From: DATLZB01 sp035574175
GTDB lineage: Bacteria > Pseudomonadota > Alphaproteobacteria > Rhizobiales > Hyphomicrobiaceae
Assembly (NCBI GenBank): GCA_035574175.1
Contig: DATLZB010000161.1
Location: 1 to 6,676 of the forward strand
DNA: 6,676 nucleotides
Direction of reading: 5' to 3'
Both the position numbers and the translations under genes were made by a program. This document shows positions 1 through 5,293 of the stretch, one piece after another (positions within the stretch are counted from its first letter, which is position 1; every line of letters starts with the position of its first letter). The notes under the pieces are model-generated. The model worked only from the letters and a program-made list of their open reading frames with translations, searched no databases and was not told the DNA's origin.

Positions 1-182
1 ACGCCGCGGTCCTCGAACAGTTGGCTGAGCCCGAGACCGACCGCATTGAGCCCCATCAGGTTGATCTCGTCCGGGAACAGCCAGCGCGCATCGTACTCGC
101 GAAAGCCGGTCGGCTTGACGAGGGCAAGGCGCTCGAACGCGGCCGTGTTCGGCTTGAGGTCGGCACGGGGAATCGGCAGCAT
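1..182 (-). CDS. Phosphoglucomutase/phosphomannomutase, N-terminal fragment (runs off left edge)
   Basis: The reverse strand from an ATG at 182 gives 60 residues with no stop, beginning MLPIPRADLKPNTAAFE and containing VKPTGFREYDARWLF and EINLMGLNAVGLGL. I recognise this as the start of the rhizobial-type alpha-D-phosphohexomutase. The full family protein is about 500 residues and interconverts hexose-1- and hexose-6-phosphates for polysaccharide and LPS precursors in the cytoplasm. The segment GFREYDARW corresponds to the substrate-domain start ('G.RG' region) of the family. The catalytic phosphoserine loop is outside the window. The ATG is preceded by a GGAG only at 200-203, 17 nt away, so the ribosome binding site is weak, but the start agrees with family N-termini. 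It follows the second aspartic protease by 120 nt on the same strand and may be cotranscribed. The hexomutase family is a confident call; glucose versus mannose preference cannot be told. Confidence 0.85.
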   Translation of the reverse strand, partial: MLPIPRADLKPNTAAFERLALVKPTGFREYDARWLFPDEINLMGLNAVGLGLSQLFEDRG

Positions 183-302
183 CGGCGGTCTCGGTCGGGC
201 TCCAGGAGAAAGCAGGTCGGCCGCCGACACTAATGCATGGGCGCCGCTGAGCCAACGCCCGCCTATCGCAGGCGTCCCCGCTGCGTCGCGGGTTGTGCGT
301 GC
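183..302 (-). other. Intergenic spacer with two small GC hairpins
   Basis: This 120-nt gap separates the downstream aspartic protease from the hexomutase. It holds two adjacent short stem-loops: a 5-bp stem at 260-264/270-274 and a 5-bp stem at 277-281/288-292. Neither is followed by a T-run on the minus strand, so they do not look like a classical intrinsic terminator. They could attenuate or protect the 3' end of the upstream message. I see no gene here. Confidence 0.3.
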
Positions 303-872
303 CTACTGTTCCAGAACCAGCACGCCGTTGCGAATCTCGGTGCGCGCCAGCCGGCTGAGGAAGGTCATGCCGAGCAGCGATGTCTTGAGGCGACCGGGCT
401 CGCTCACTGCCGCGCGAACATCGTAGAGGGTGATGTCGCCGATACTGACGCTGTCGAGCAGCACCGGGGCGATGCGGGCGAAACCGTTGGCGGTCTGAAC
501 GCGCTGCGTGAAGTCGCTGTCGCGCACGAACACGCCGGCCCGTTCCGCGTCGCCGTAGCTCAGGGCCACGATCGAGGCGCCGGTATCGACCATCACCTCC
601 ACCGCCCGCCCGTTGATGTGGGCGACGGTGACGAAGTGACCGCCCTCGCCAGCGCGGACCTCTACAAAGTTGGCGGCCTCCGCCGGCCGGCGAACGGGTC
701 TCGCCTGTGCATCGAGAGCGACGCGGTCTACCTGCTCGGGCATGCCCAGCAACAGGGCAACCCCGGTCCTGAGTTCCTCGTGGTAAAGCATCATCGCTGC
801 CACCGAGGTGGACACCGCAAGCCAGCTTGCGGCAAGGCCCATTGCGCGCCTAAGGCCGGAAGACAACGCCAT
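303..872 (-). CDS. Retropepsin-like aspartic protease, clan AA (DTGA type), single membrane anchor
   Basis: This is a 189-residue protein, inside the 180-230 range usual for the proteobacterial TIGR02281-type clan AA proteases. A basic start (RR at 8-9) is followed by one hydrophobic helix at about 10-29, a signal anchor that would put the rest in the periplasm. The C-terminal protease domain starts near residue 79 (HFV). It has the catalytic DTGAS at 96-100, a TANG turn at 127-130 and the family LLGMTFL at 166-172. Such proteases act as dimers, each subunit giving one Asp. I chose ATG 872 because GGAG sits 9 nt upstream. A longer frame opens at a TTG (923) that overlaps the previous stop but lacks a visible ribosome binding site. 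It is a paralogue of the gene just upstream, about 47 nt away. Substrate unknown; Caulobacter PerP is a functional precedent, not a demonstrated orthologue. Confidence 0.85.
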   Translation of the reverse strand: MALSSGLRRAMGLAASWLAVSTSVAAMMLYHEELRTGVALLLGMPEQVDRVALDAQARPVRRPAEAANFVEVRAGEGGHFVTVAHINGRAVEVMVDTGASIVALSYGDAERAGVFVRDSDFTQRVQTANGFARIAPVLLDSVSIGDITLYDVRAAVSEPGRLKTSLLGMTFLSRLARTEIRNGVLVLEQ

Positions 873-881
873 ACAACTGAT

Positions 882-885
882 CTCC
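882..885 (-). promoter_or_regulatory. Ribosome binding site of the second aspartic protease
   Basis: On the minus strand GGAG lies 9 nt before the ATG at 872. It decides the start in favour of 872 over the TTG at 923, which has no such motif upstream. Confidence 0.6.
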
Positions 886-919
886 GCGGGCAAAGGTCCG
901 CGAACAGCCGCTACCCCCT

Positions 920-1624
920 TCAACTTCGGAGCGTGAGGTAGTCGCCGGAAAACTCATATGACCTGAGCCGCCTTAAGAAATTCATACCGAGCAGGCTCTC
1001 CCGCAGCGCTCCGGGCCGCGCCACCAGGGCATCAATGCCGTCGATCACGATGGGCCCGATGGCAACCTGACGGAGCCGCACGGCAGCAGCGAAGGCAGTA
1101 CCGTTGGCGGTTTCGACACGAACGGAGTAGGTCAAGCGGTCGACGTCAACCCCGGCCTGGCGGGCATCGGTGGGTCGAAGCACAATGGTCGTGGCTCCGG
1201 TATCGATCAGCATCGGTACGCTAGAGCCATTGATCCGCGCGCGCACTACGAAGTGCCCGTCGGGGCGTCGCCGCAGGCGTACCGCGTGTTCCGAGCCACG
1301 CCCGTCGACCACCACCGCTTCGCCAGGCGGCATCAGTTCGCCCGCGACGCGCTCCGCCACCATCATGAACTCAGAGCGGAAGCTATAGACGGCGACCAGA
1401 CCCAGGATGATGACGAGCCAGACGGCCATGTCTTTAATGGCGGTGCCGAACCGGCCGCGGTAGCGACCTGCTGCCGAGGCGCCGATGAAGACCAGGAGTG
1501 CCCCGAGCCCGATCAGCGGCACGATCGTTTCGGCTTCGAAGCGGGAAAGCGCCTCCCCTCCGCCCTGCAGCAGCGTATAAAGCGCGGCCAAGGCGGCCAC
1601 GATCAGGGCGAGCCATTTGAGCAC
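920..1624 (-). CDS. Retropepsin-like aspartic protease, clan AA (DTGA type), three-helix membrane anchor
   Basis: This is a 234-residue protein starting at a GTG with a strong GGAGGT 6 nt upstream; the longer frame to 1762 would run into the kinase gene with no comparable signal. Three hydrophobic helices are visible at about 1-20, 33-53 and 66-82. The loop between the second and third (RYRGR...K, 54-64) is strongly basic, which by the positive-inside rule puts it in the cytoplasm and the C-terminal domain in the periplasm. The protease domain has the catalytic DTGAT at 141-145, TANG at 172-175 and LLGMNFL at 211-217. From HFV to TANG I count 25 identities in 52 aligned positions with the next gene, so the two are tandem duplicates with different anchors. 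It lies between the sensor kinase and its paralogue in the same orientation. The protease family is clear; the substrate is unknown. Confidence 0.86.
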   Translation of the reverse strand: MLKWLALIVAALAALYTLLQGGGEALSRFEAETIVPLIGLGALLVFIGASAAGRYRGRFGTAIKDMAVWLVIILGLVAVYSFRSEFMMVAERVAGELMPPGEAVVVDGRGSEHAVRLRRRPDGHFVVRARINGSSVPMLIDTGATTIVLRPTDARQAGVDVDRLTYSVRVETANGTAFAAAVRLRQVAIGPIVIDGIDALVARPGALRESLLGMNFLRRLRSYEFSGDYLTLRS

Positions 1625-1630
1625 GGTTGC

Positions 1631-1636
1631 ACCTCC
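1631..1636 (-). promoter_or_regulatory. Strong Shine-Dalgarno of the first aspartic protease
   Basis: GGAGGT on the minus strand lies 6 nt before the GTG at 1624. It is the best ribosome binding site in the window and fixes the non-ATG start. Confidence 0.75.
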
Positions 1637-1640
1637 AGGT

Positions 1641-1661
1641 CCCGGCGTGCACCGCGCCGGG
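1641..1661 (-). other. 7-bp GC hairpin immediately upstream of the ribosome binding site
   Basis: CCCGGCG at 1641-1647 pairs perfectly with CGCCGGG at 1655-1661 around a 7-nt loop. It sits in the 91-nt gap between the kinase and the first protease, four bases before the GGAGGT on the transcript. There is no T-run after it, so it is not an ordinary terminator. It could be an mRNA processing or stability element or could tune translation of the protease. Confidence 0.4.
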
Positions 1662-1715
1662 CTGATTGAATTTAGGGGCTGGGGTCGCGGCCGGCAACGC
1701 CGCGGATAGGTCGGC

Positions 1716-3323
1716 TTAGCGCGCAGTACCGGTGGCGGCGTGCGGGCGCGCGGCGTCGCCACCCGGTCGCGACGGCGGCCTGCCCTCGGCCGTCCTGGTG
1801 GTCGGCTCGCCGCGACTTTCCCGTGTCTGCAGCTTCAGCACTCGGTTGCGTGGGAAGAAGGCGATTGCCTCCGTACCTTTTCGCAGTTCCGAGCGCAGCT
1901 CGAAGGAGCCGCCGTGCAGCTCGACGAGGCTGCGCACGATGGGTAGCCCCAATCCGGTGCCGCCTTCGGCGGTTTCGAGCGCGAGCGAGCCCTGGCCGAA
2001 CGCCTGCATCACTTTTGGGATCTCGTCCTTTGGGATGCCGGGCCCCGTATCGCGCACGCTGATGAGCTGCCCGCCGTCCCAGGCCCGCGCCACCTTCAGG
2101 GTCACCTTCCCGCCACGCGGGGTGAACTTGATCGCATTGGAAAGCAGATTGAGGCAGATCTGGCGCACGGCCCGCTCGTCGGCCAGCACTTGGGGCAGGT
2201 CATCGTCGAAGATCTGGATGACCTCGAGGCTCTTGTTCTCGGCCCTGAGTTTCATCAGGCGATAGCAGTCCTCGACAACGCCGGCGAGCAGGACCGGCTC
2301 TTCGGCGAGCTCGTAACGGCCGGCCTCGATGCGTGACAGGTCGAGGATCTCGTTGATGAGATTGAGGAGGTGGCTGCCGCTACGGTGTATGCTCGCCGTG
2401 TACTCGCGGTAGGTCGGATTTTCGAGCGGCCCCATCAGCTCGGACTTCATCACTTCCGAGAATCCGAGGATGGCGTTGAGGGGCGTCCTCAGCTCATGGC
2501 TCATCGTGGCGAGAAAGCGCGACTTGGCGAGGTTGGCGGCCTCGGCCTTCTGACGGGCCTCCTCGGAGATCGAGGTTGCCTCTTTAAGCTGCGAGATCAG
2601 CGCATCCTTTTCCGCCCGGTACTCGAGCATGGCGCGTGCTGTGGAGTTGAGACCTCTGGCCAGAAACACGAAGTAGATGTGAACTCCAACCGCCATGCTG
2701 GCGAGGGCGATGTAGAAGAAGTCGCCCAGCAGCATGAGGCGCGCCACCACCGCAGCGGTCATCGGCACCGTGCCGAAGTAGAGAATCGGCATGACCGTCG
2801 AGGCGAAGTTCATGCGGATGGCGAGCACGACCATGAGCGAGGCAAAAATGAATACGTGCGAGGAAAACACGTGCTCTGGCGTGGTGCCGGCGCCCTGGTG
2901 GATGCCGACCAGGGCGAAACCGGCCCATGCGGTGCCATTGATCGCTTCTGCTATGACGAGGCGGCGGCGCCACTGCCCGACGTCGATCTCGGCTCGCGGC
3001 GTTGCCTGAAAGCGGCTACAGCATTCGAGCAGGATGACCTTGGCAGCAATGACGAGACCGAGCCACAAGATGGCTTGCGTCCACGGCGCCCAGAACATGG
3101 AGGCGAGCGAGAAGATGGCGGCCAGCAGCAACAGGGTGGGCTGCGCGGCAAGTTCGTTGCGCACGAACATGGCCATGAGCTCGTAGTCGAGCTCGAGCTT
3201 GGCGACCGGCGGTCTCGGCCGCGCCGGAGGGCTTGCCTCTCGCGTGCTTTCCGCCCGGCGGCGCCCTCCAAGAGGCGGCTGCGGCCCGCCCGTGCCGGGC
3301 TCCGACTTGGGAGGAGTGGACAT
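1716..3323 (-). CDS. Membrane sensor histidine kinase, DivJ/PleC/PdhS-like
   Basis: This 535-residue protein begins at an ATG with AAGG 9 nt upstream. After a Pro/Arg-rich cytoplasmic start (1-45) there are about six membrane helices (near 62-79, 83-100, 122-141, 152-171, 177-199, 202-222), then a short coiled coil (232-268). The HisKA domain carries the H-box SHELRTPLN with phospho-accepting His276. It continues with GPL (298-300), SGSHLL (315-320) and the LINEILDLSRIEAG stretch typical of alphaproteobacterial cell-cycle kinases. The ATPase domain has an N-box (N392, N396), DTGPGIP (425-431) and GGTGLGLPI (454-462), so it looks active. There is no receiver domain and no obvious PAS domain; a multi-helix sensor directly before HisKA resembles DivJ more than PleC. 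The last 35 residues are a low-complexity Arg/Pro/Ala tail. It is the first gene of a minus-strand set with two periplasmic proteases. Kinase certain; partner (DivK-like regulator?) inferred. Confidence 0.9.
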   Translation of the reverse strand: MSTPPKSEPGTGGPQPPLGGRRRAESTREASPPARPRPPVAKLELDYELMAMFVRNELAAQPTLLLLAAIFSLASMFWAPWTQAILWLGLVIAAKVILLECCSRFQATPRAEIDVGQWRRRLVIAEAINGTAWAGFALVGIHQGAGTTPEHVFSSHVFIFASLMVVLAIRMNFASTVMPILYFGTVPMTAAVVARLMLLGDFFYIALASMAVGVHIYFVFLARGLNSTARAMLEYRAEKDALISQLKEATSISEEARQKAEAANLAKSRFLATMSHELRTPLNAILGFSEVMKSELMGPLENPTYREYTASIHRSGSHLLNLINEILDLSRIEAGRYELAEEPVLLAGVVEDCYRLMKLRAENKSLEVIQIFDDDLPQVLADERAVRQICLNLLSNAIKFTPRGGKVTLKVARAWDGGQLISVRDTGPGIPKDEIPKVMQAFGQGSLALETAEGGTGLGLPIVRSLVELHGGSFELRSELRKGTEAIAFFPRNRVLKLQTRESRGEPTTRTAEGRPPSRPGGDAARPHAATGTAR

Positions 3324-3427
3324 CGCTCGGCGCCTTGAAAGTATCCTGCAAGCCTGCGCAAATGCGGTCCCTGGAAAGGGCGGGTAGGCCCCGCATGCCC
3401 GCCTGAAGGCACCGATGGGTCCGAATG

Positions 3428-3470
3428 TTCACAGGATTTGCTAACGCCGCGTTTACTTGCGGACTGTGAA
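3428..3470. repeat. Inverted repeat TTCACAG / CTGTGAA, candidate operator
   Basis: A perfect 7-bp inverted repeat occupies 3428-3434 and 3464-3470 with 29 bp between. It stands in the most AT-rich part of the divergent region, 105-147 bp upstream of the kinase start. The wide spacing would suit two bound dimers or a DNA loop rather than a single dimer site. Function inferred only. Confidence 0.35.
3441..3455. promoter_or_regulatory. CtrA-box-like sequence upstream of the kinase gene
   Basis: CTAA, 7 bp, then TTTA: each half differs by one base from the CtrA consensus TTAA-N7-TTAA, with the exact spacing kept. It lies 118-132 bp upstream of the kinase ATG. One mismatch per half makes chance occurrence quite possible. 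The call rests mainly on the cell-cycle type of the kinase. Confidence 0.22.
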
Positions 3471-3678
3471 GCGTGGGGCGGACCGCGATTTCTGGCCGTT
3501 TGCCCGTGGTTCTTGGCCGCATGTCCGGCTGTCCCGAGTGCGTGGTCCGCGCCAGCGCCGCTGATACAACCTGACGCAGTGCGCTCGAGTGGGCCTCTTT
3601 CACCACGATTTTGGCGTTTCCGACGCAACCGCGGAACAGCGGCGGGTGTTACGCAGGGAACATCCTTGTCTTTTCTGG

Positions 3679-3690
3679 TCGGCTAGCCGA
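3679..3690. promoter_or_regulatory. Perfect 12-bp palindrome upstream of the hydrolase gene
   Basis: TCGGCTAGCCGA is fully self-complementary and lies 37 bp before the hydrolase start, just downstream of a TTGTCT hexamer. The position suits a repressor operator or a leader hairpin. It contains CTAG, which is scarce in many bacterial genomes. Confidence 0.3.
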
Positions 3691-3727
3691 GGTAGACGGG
3701 GGCTAAGCTAGGGGATGGTGGGGCGCG

Positions 3728-4471
3728 ATGAAATTGACCGTGGTCGGGTGCGGCGATGCGTTCGGTTCCGGAGGCCGCCTGCAGACCTGCTTTCACGTCG
3801 AGGCGAGCGGCAGTCGCTTTTTGATCGACTGCGGCGCTACGGCGATGATCGGGCTTCAGCGGCTGGGCCTCGATCCTAACGGTGTCGACGTCATTTTCAT
3901 CTCGCATTTGCACGGAGATCATTTCGCCGGTCTCATATGGTGGCTGCTGCATGCCCACCATGTGAGCCGGCGCACGACGCCCCTGACCGTTGCCGGCCCG
4001 CCCACCGTTGCCGAGCGTTTTGGCACGGCAGCCGAGGCCTTGTTTCCGGGCTCGACCAAGATAGCGCCCCGTTACGAGCTGAAGTTCGTCGAGCTCGAGG
4101 CGGACACCAAGACGAGCCTCGGTCCCGTCGGCGTCGTGCCGCTTACGGTGAGCCATCCTTCGGGCGCGCCCTCCTTTGCTCTGCGCCTTAGCGTTGGCTC
4201 CAAGACACTGGGATTTTCCGGGGATACCGAATGGGTGGAGACCCTGACCCAATGCGCGGACGGCGCCGAGCTGTTCATCTGCGAGTGCTATGGCTACGAG
4301 AGGGCGGTGCCCTACCACATGACTTGGCGTACCATAGAACGCAATGTTTCCCGTCTGCGTGCCAATCGCATCCTGCTGACCCACATGAGCAACGAGATGC
4401 TGGCCAATCTCGTCTCGGTCAATCACCCCAATGTGCTCATCGCCGAGGATGGCATGACCGTGCAGATATAA
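3728..4471 (+). CDS. Metallo-beta-lactamase-fold hydrolase, RNase Z/ElaC-like
   Basis: This is a 247-residue cytoplasmic protein with no signal peptide. It opens with MKLTVVGCGDAFGSGGR, the usual first strand and loop of RNase Z-like MBL proteins, which supports this ATG although the ribosome binding site is only a G-run (GGTGGGG, about 4 nt away). Metal ligands are complete: SHLHGDH at 59-65 (H60, H62, D64, H65), H143 in VSHPSG, D166 in SGDTEW and H219 in LLTHMS. YHMTW at 196-200 sits where RNase Z has its catalytic HST-like motif. At 247 residues it is shorter than bacterial tRNase Z, and I see no long exosite arm insertion. A tRNA 3'-processing role is therefore unlikely, and the true substrate (small phosphodiester, lactone or other) is unknown. 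It is followed after 29 nt by a uracil-DNA-glycosylase-like gene, probably in the same transcript. Confidence 0.85.
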   Translation: MKLTVVGCGDAFGSGGRLQTCFHVEASGSRFLIDCGATAMIGLQRLGLDPNGVDVIFISHLHGDHFAGLIWWLLHAHHVSRRTTPLTVAGPPTVAERFGTAAEALFPGSTKIAPRYELKFVELEADTKTSLGPVGVVPLTVSHPSGAPSFALRLSVGSKTLGFSGDTEWVETLTQCADGAELFICECYGYERAVPYHMTWRTIERNVSRLRANRILLTHMSNEMLANLVSVNHPNVLIAEDGMTVQI

Positions 4472-4483
4472 AGGGGGTCCATA

Positions 4484-4490
4484 GAGGTGG
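4484..4490 (+). promoter_or_regulatory. Ribosome binding site of the DNA glycosylase gene
   Basis: GAGGTGG lies 10 nt before the ATG at 4501. It supports this start rather than the in-frame ATG at 4231, which lies deep inside the hydrolase gene. Confidence 0.6.
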
Positions 4491-4500
4491 TCTGCGCCCG

Positions 4501-5118
4501 ATGGTGGATAGCCTCTCCCGTCTGCTGCAAGAAATCGGCGCTTGCCGCTGCTGTGTTGAGGCGCCAGAGGGCGCCCCGTTGCCGCACGAGCCGCGACCGG
4601 TATTGAGGGTGTCACCGACGGCGCGCCTGGCGGTATGCGGACAGGCGCCAGGCACGCGCGTACACCGCTCCGGTGTGCCGTTCAGCGATCCCTCCGGCGA
4701 TCGTCTGCGCCAGTGGATGGGCGTCAGCGTCGAGGAGTTCTATGACGTGAGCCGCGTCGCCATTGTGCCCATGGGATTTTGCTTTCCTGGTCAGGACGCT
4801 TCCGGCTCCGATCTGCCGCCGAGACGCGAATGCGCGCCGCGCTGGCGCGACCGCGTGTTCGCCGAGCTGCCAAATATCGAGCTAATCCTGTTGGTTGGAG
4901 GCTATGCACAGCGCTGGCATCTGGGCGCAGGCGCCAGCGTCAGCGAGACGGTGCGGGCCTGGCGCACGCACTGCGGCGGCGGACGCCGTCCCCGTCTCGT
5001 CCCCTTGCCCCACCCCTCGTGGCGCAACAATGCTTGGATCAAGCGCAATCCGTGGTTCGAGAAGGAACTGCTGCCCCTGCTGCGGGCCGAAGTCCGGCGC
5101 ATACTTGATGGAGCATGA
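4501..5118 (+). CDS. Uracil-DNA glycosylase superfamily protein, likely Fe-S type (COG1573-like)
   Basis: This is a 205-residue protein. Motif A is GQAPG at 47-51, followed by SGVPFSDPSGDRL (57-69), the family pattern of a G-x-P-F loop and glycine-rich turn. Motif B is HPSWRN at 171-176 near the end. Such enzymes cut damaged bases (uracil and relatives) from DNA to start base excision repair. Four cysteines, C15, C18, C94 and C111, are spaced C-x2-C-x75-C-x16-C, close to the [4Fe-4S] ligand pattern of family 4/5 uracil-DNA glycosylases. The residue after the first Gly of motif A is Gln48, where family 4 has Glu, so substrate range may differ. It sits 29 nt after the MBL hydrolase in the same direction. 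The superfamily assignment is good; the exact family and base specificity are open. Confidence 0.83.
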   Translation: MVDSLSRLLQEIGACRCCVEAPEGAPLPHEPRPVLRVSPTARLAVCGQAPGTRVHRSGVPFSDPSGDRLRQWMGVSVEEFYDVSRVAIVPMGFCFPGQDASGSDLPPRRECAPRWRDRVFAELPNIELILLVGGYAQRWHLGAGASVSETVRAWRTHCGGGRRPRLVPLPHPSWRNNAWIKRNPWFEKELLPLLRAEVRRILDGA

Positions 5119-5293
5119 GGAGCAAGCCCGTCACGGCATTCCGGGCGGCACCTTGGACCGCCGCCGTTCACGACGAATTCAGCGGCCAAATTGGAACATT
5201 ATGCTCATCTTCCAGTTGACGGAAAGACCCGGGAAACGCATTGATCGTGCTGGGCAAGTGCTGGGCAGTAGGATGTTTGGGGGGCTATAGGTC
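5119..5293 (+). other. Intergenic region before the Lrp/AsnC gene
   Basis: These 175 nt separate the glycosylase stop from the regulator start. A weak 5-bp stem (5144-5148/5158-5162, 9-nt loop) follows the glycosylase gene but has no T-run. The stretch at about 5185-5215 is AT-rich against its surroundings and carries the dyad listed separately. TTGACG at 5216-5221 is a fair -35 hexamer, but the sequence 16-18 bp later is a poor -10. I see no gene. Confidence 0.45.
5192..5214. promoter_or_regulatory. Candidate Lrp-type operator (dyad TGGAA-N13-TTCCA)
   Basis: TGGAA at 5192-5196 mirrors TTCCA at 5210-5214. The 15 bases at 5192-5206 fit 12 of 15 positions of the degenerate E. coli Lrp consensus YAGHAWATTWTDCTR. 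The site lies about 80-100 bp upstream of an Lrp/AsnC gene, and this family commonly regulates itself. The consensus is loose, so this is suggestive only. Confidence 0.35.

Larger units (their letters stand above)
3324..3727. other. 404-nt divergent intergenic region, no gene seen
   Basis: This region lies between the divergent kinase (minus) and hydrolase (plus) genes and must hold both promoters. I find no reading frame with both a credible start and protein-like composition. A 6-bp GC hairpin (3379-3384/3398-3403, 13-nt loop) lies in the presumed kinase leader, 56-80 nt before its ATG. The AT-richest part is 3424-3470. I could not assign convincing -35/-10 pairs on either strand; TTGTCT at 3666-3671 is the best -35-like hexamer facing the hydrolase, without a good -10 partner. 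Confidence 0.6.

Noticed and set aside
237..941. 234-codon plus-strand open frame opposite the second aspartic protease
   Set aside because: It is a shadow of the DTGA protease, with His/Arg-rich composition and no domain.
1625..1762. N-terminal extension of the first aspartic protease into the kinase gene
   Set aside because: The extension is Pro/Arg-rich and overlaps the kinase end, while GTG 1624 has GGAGGT at ideal spacing directly before a membrane helix.
2370..3338. 322-codon plus-strand open frame opposite the histidine kinase
   Set aside because: It lies antisense to a kinase with complete motifs. The translation is rich in His, Arg and Gly with no recognisable domain, as expected of a shadow frame in GC-rich DNA.
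3488..3525. Imperfect direct repeat around TTCTGGCCG and TTCTTGGCCG in the divergent region
   Set aside because: Two short, non-identical copies with no further units are not more than chance in this base composition.
2951..3628. Overlapping minus-strand frames in and upstream of the kinase start
   Set aside because: Composition is Arg/Ser/Pro-rich and low in complexity, they overlap the kinase in another frame and have no credible start signal. The divergent region is better read as non-coding.
4231..4500. 90-codon upstream extension of the glycosylase gene
   Set aside because: It lies inside the hydrolase coding region in another frame and does not look like protein. ATG 4501 has a proper ribosome binding site.
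3683..4615. 310-codon minus-strand open frame over the hydrolase gene
   Set aside because: The opposite strand encodes a protein with all metal-binding motifs. This frame shows no family motif and no ribosome binding site.
5144..5162. Possible terminator after the glycosylase gene
   Set aside because: The stem has only 5 bp with a 9-nt loop and no T-run, too weak to call a terminator.
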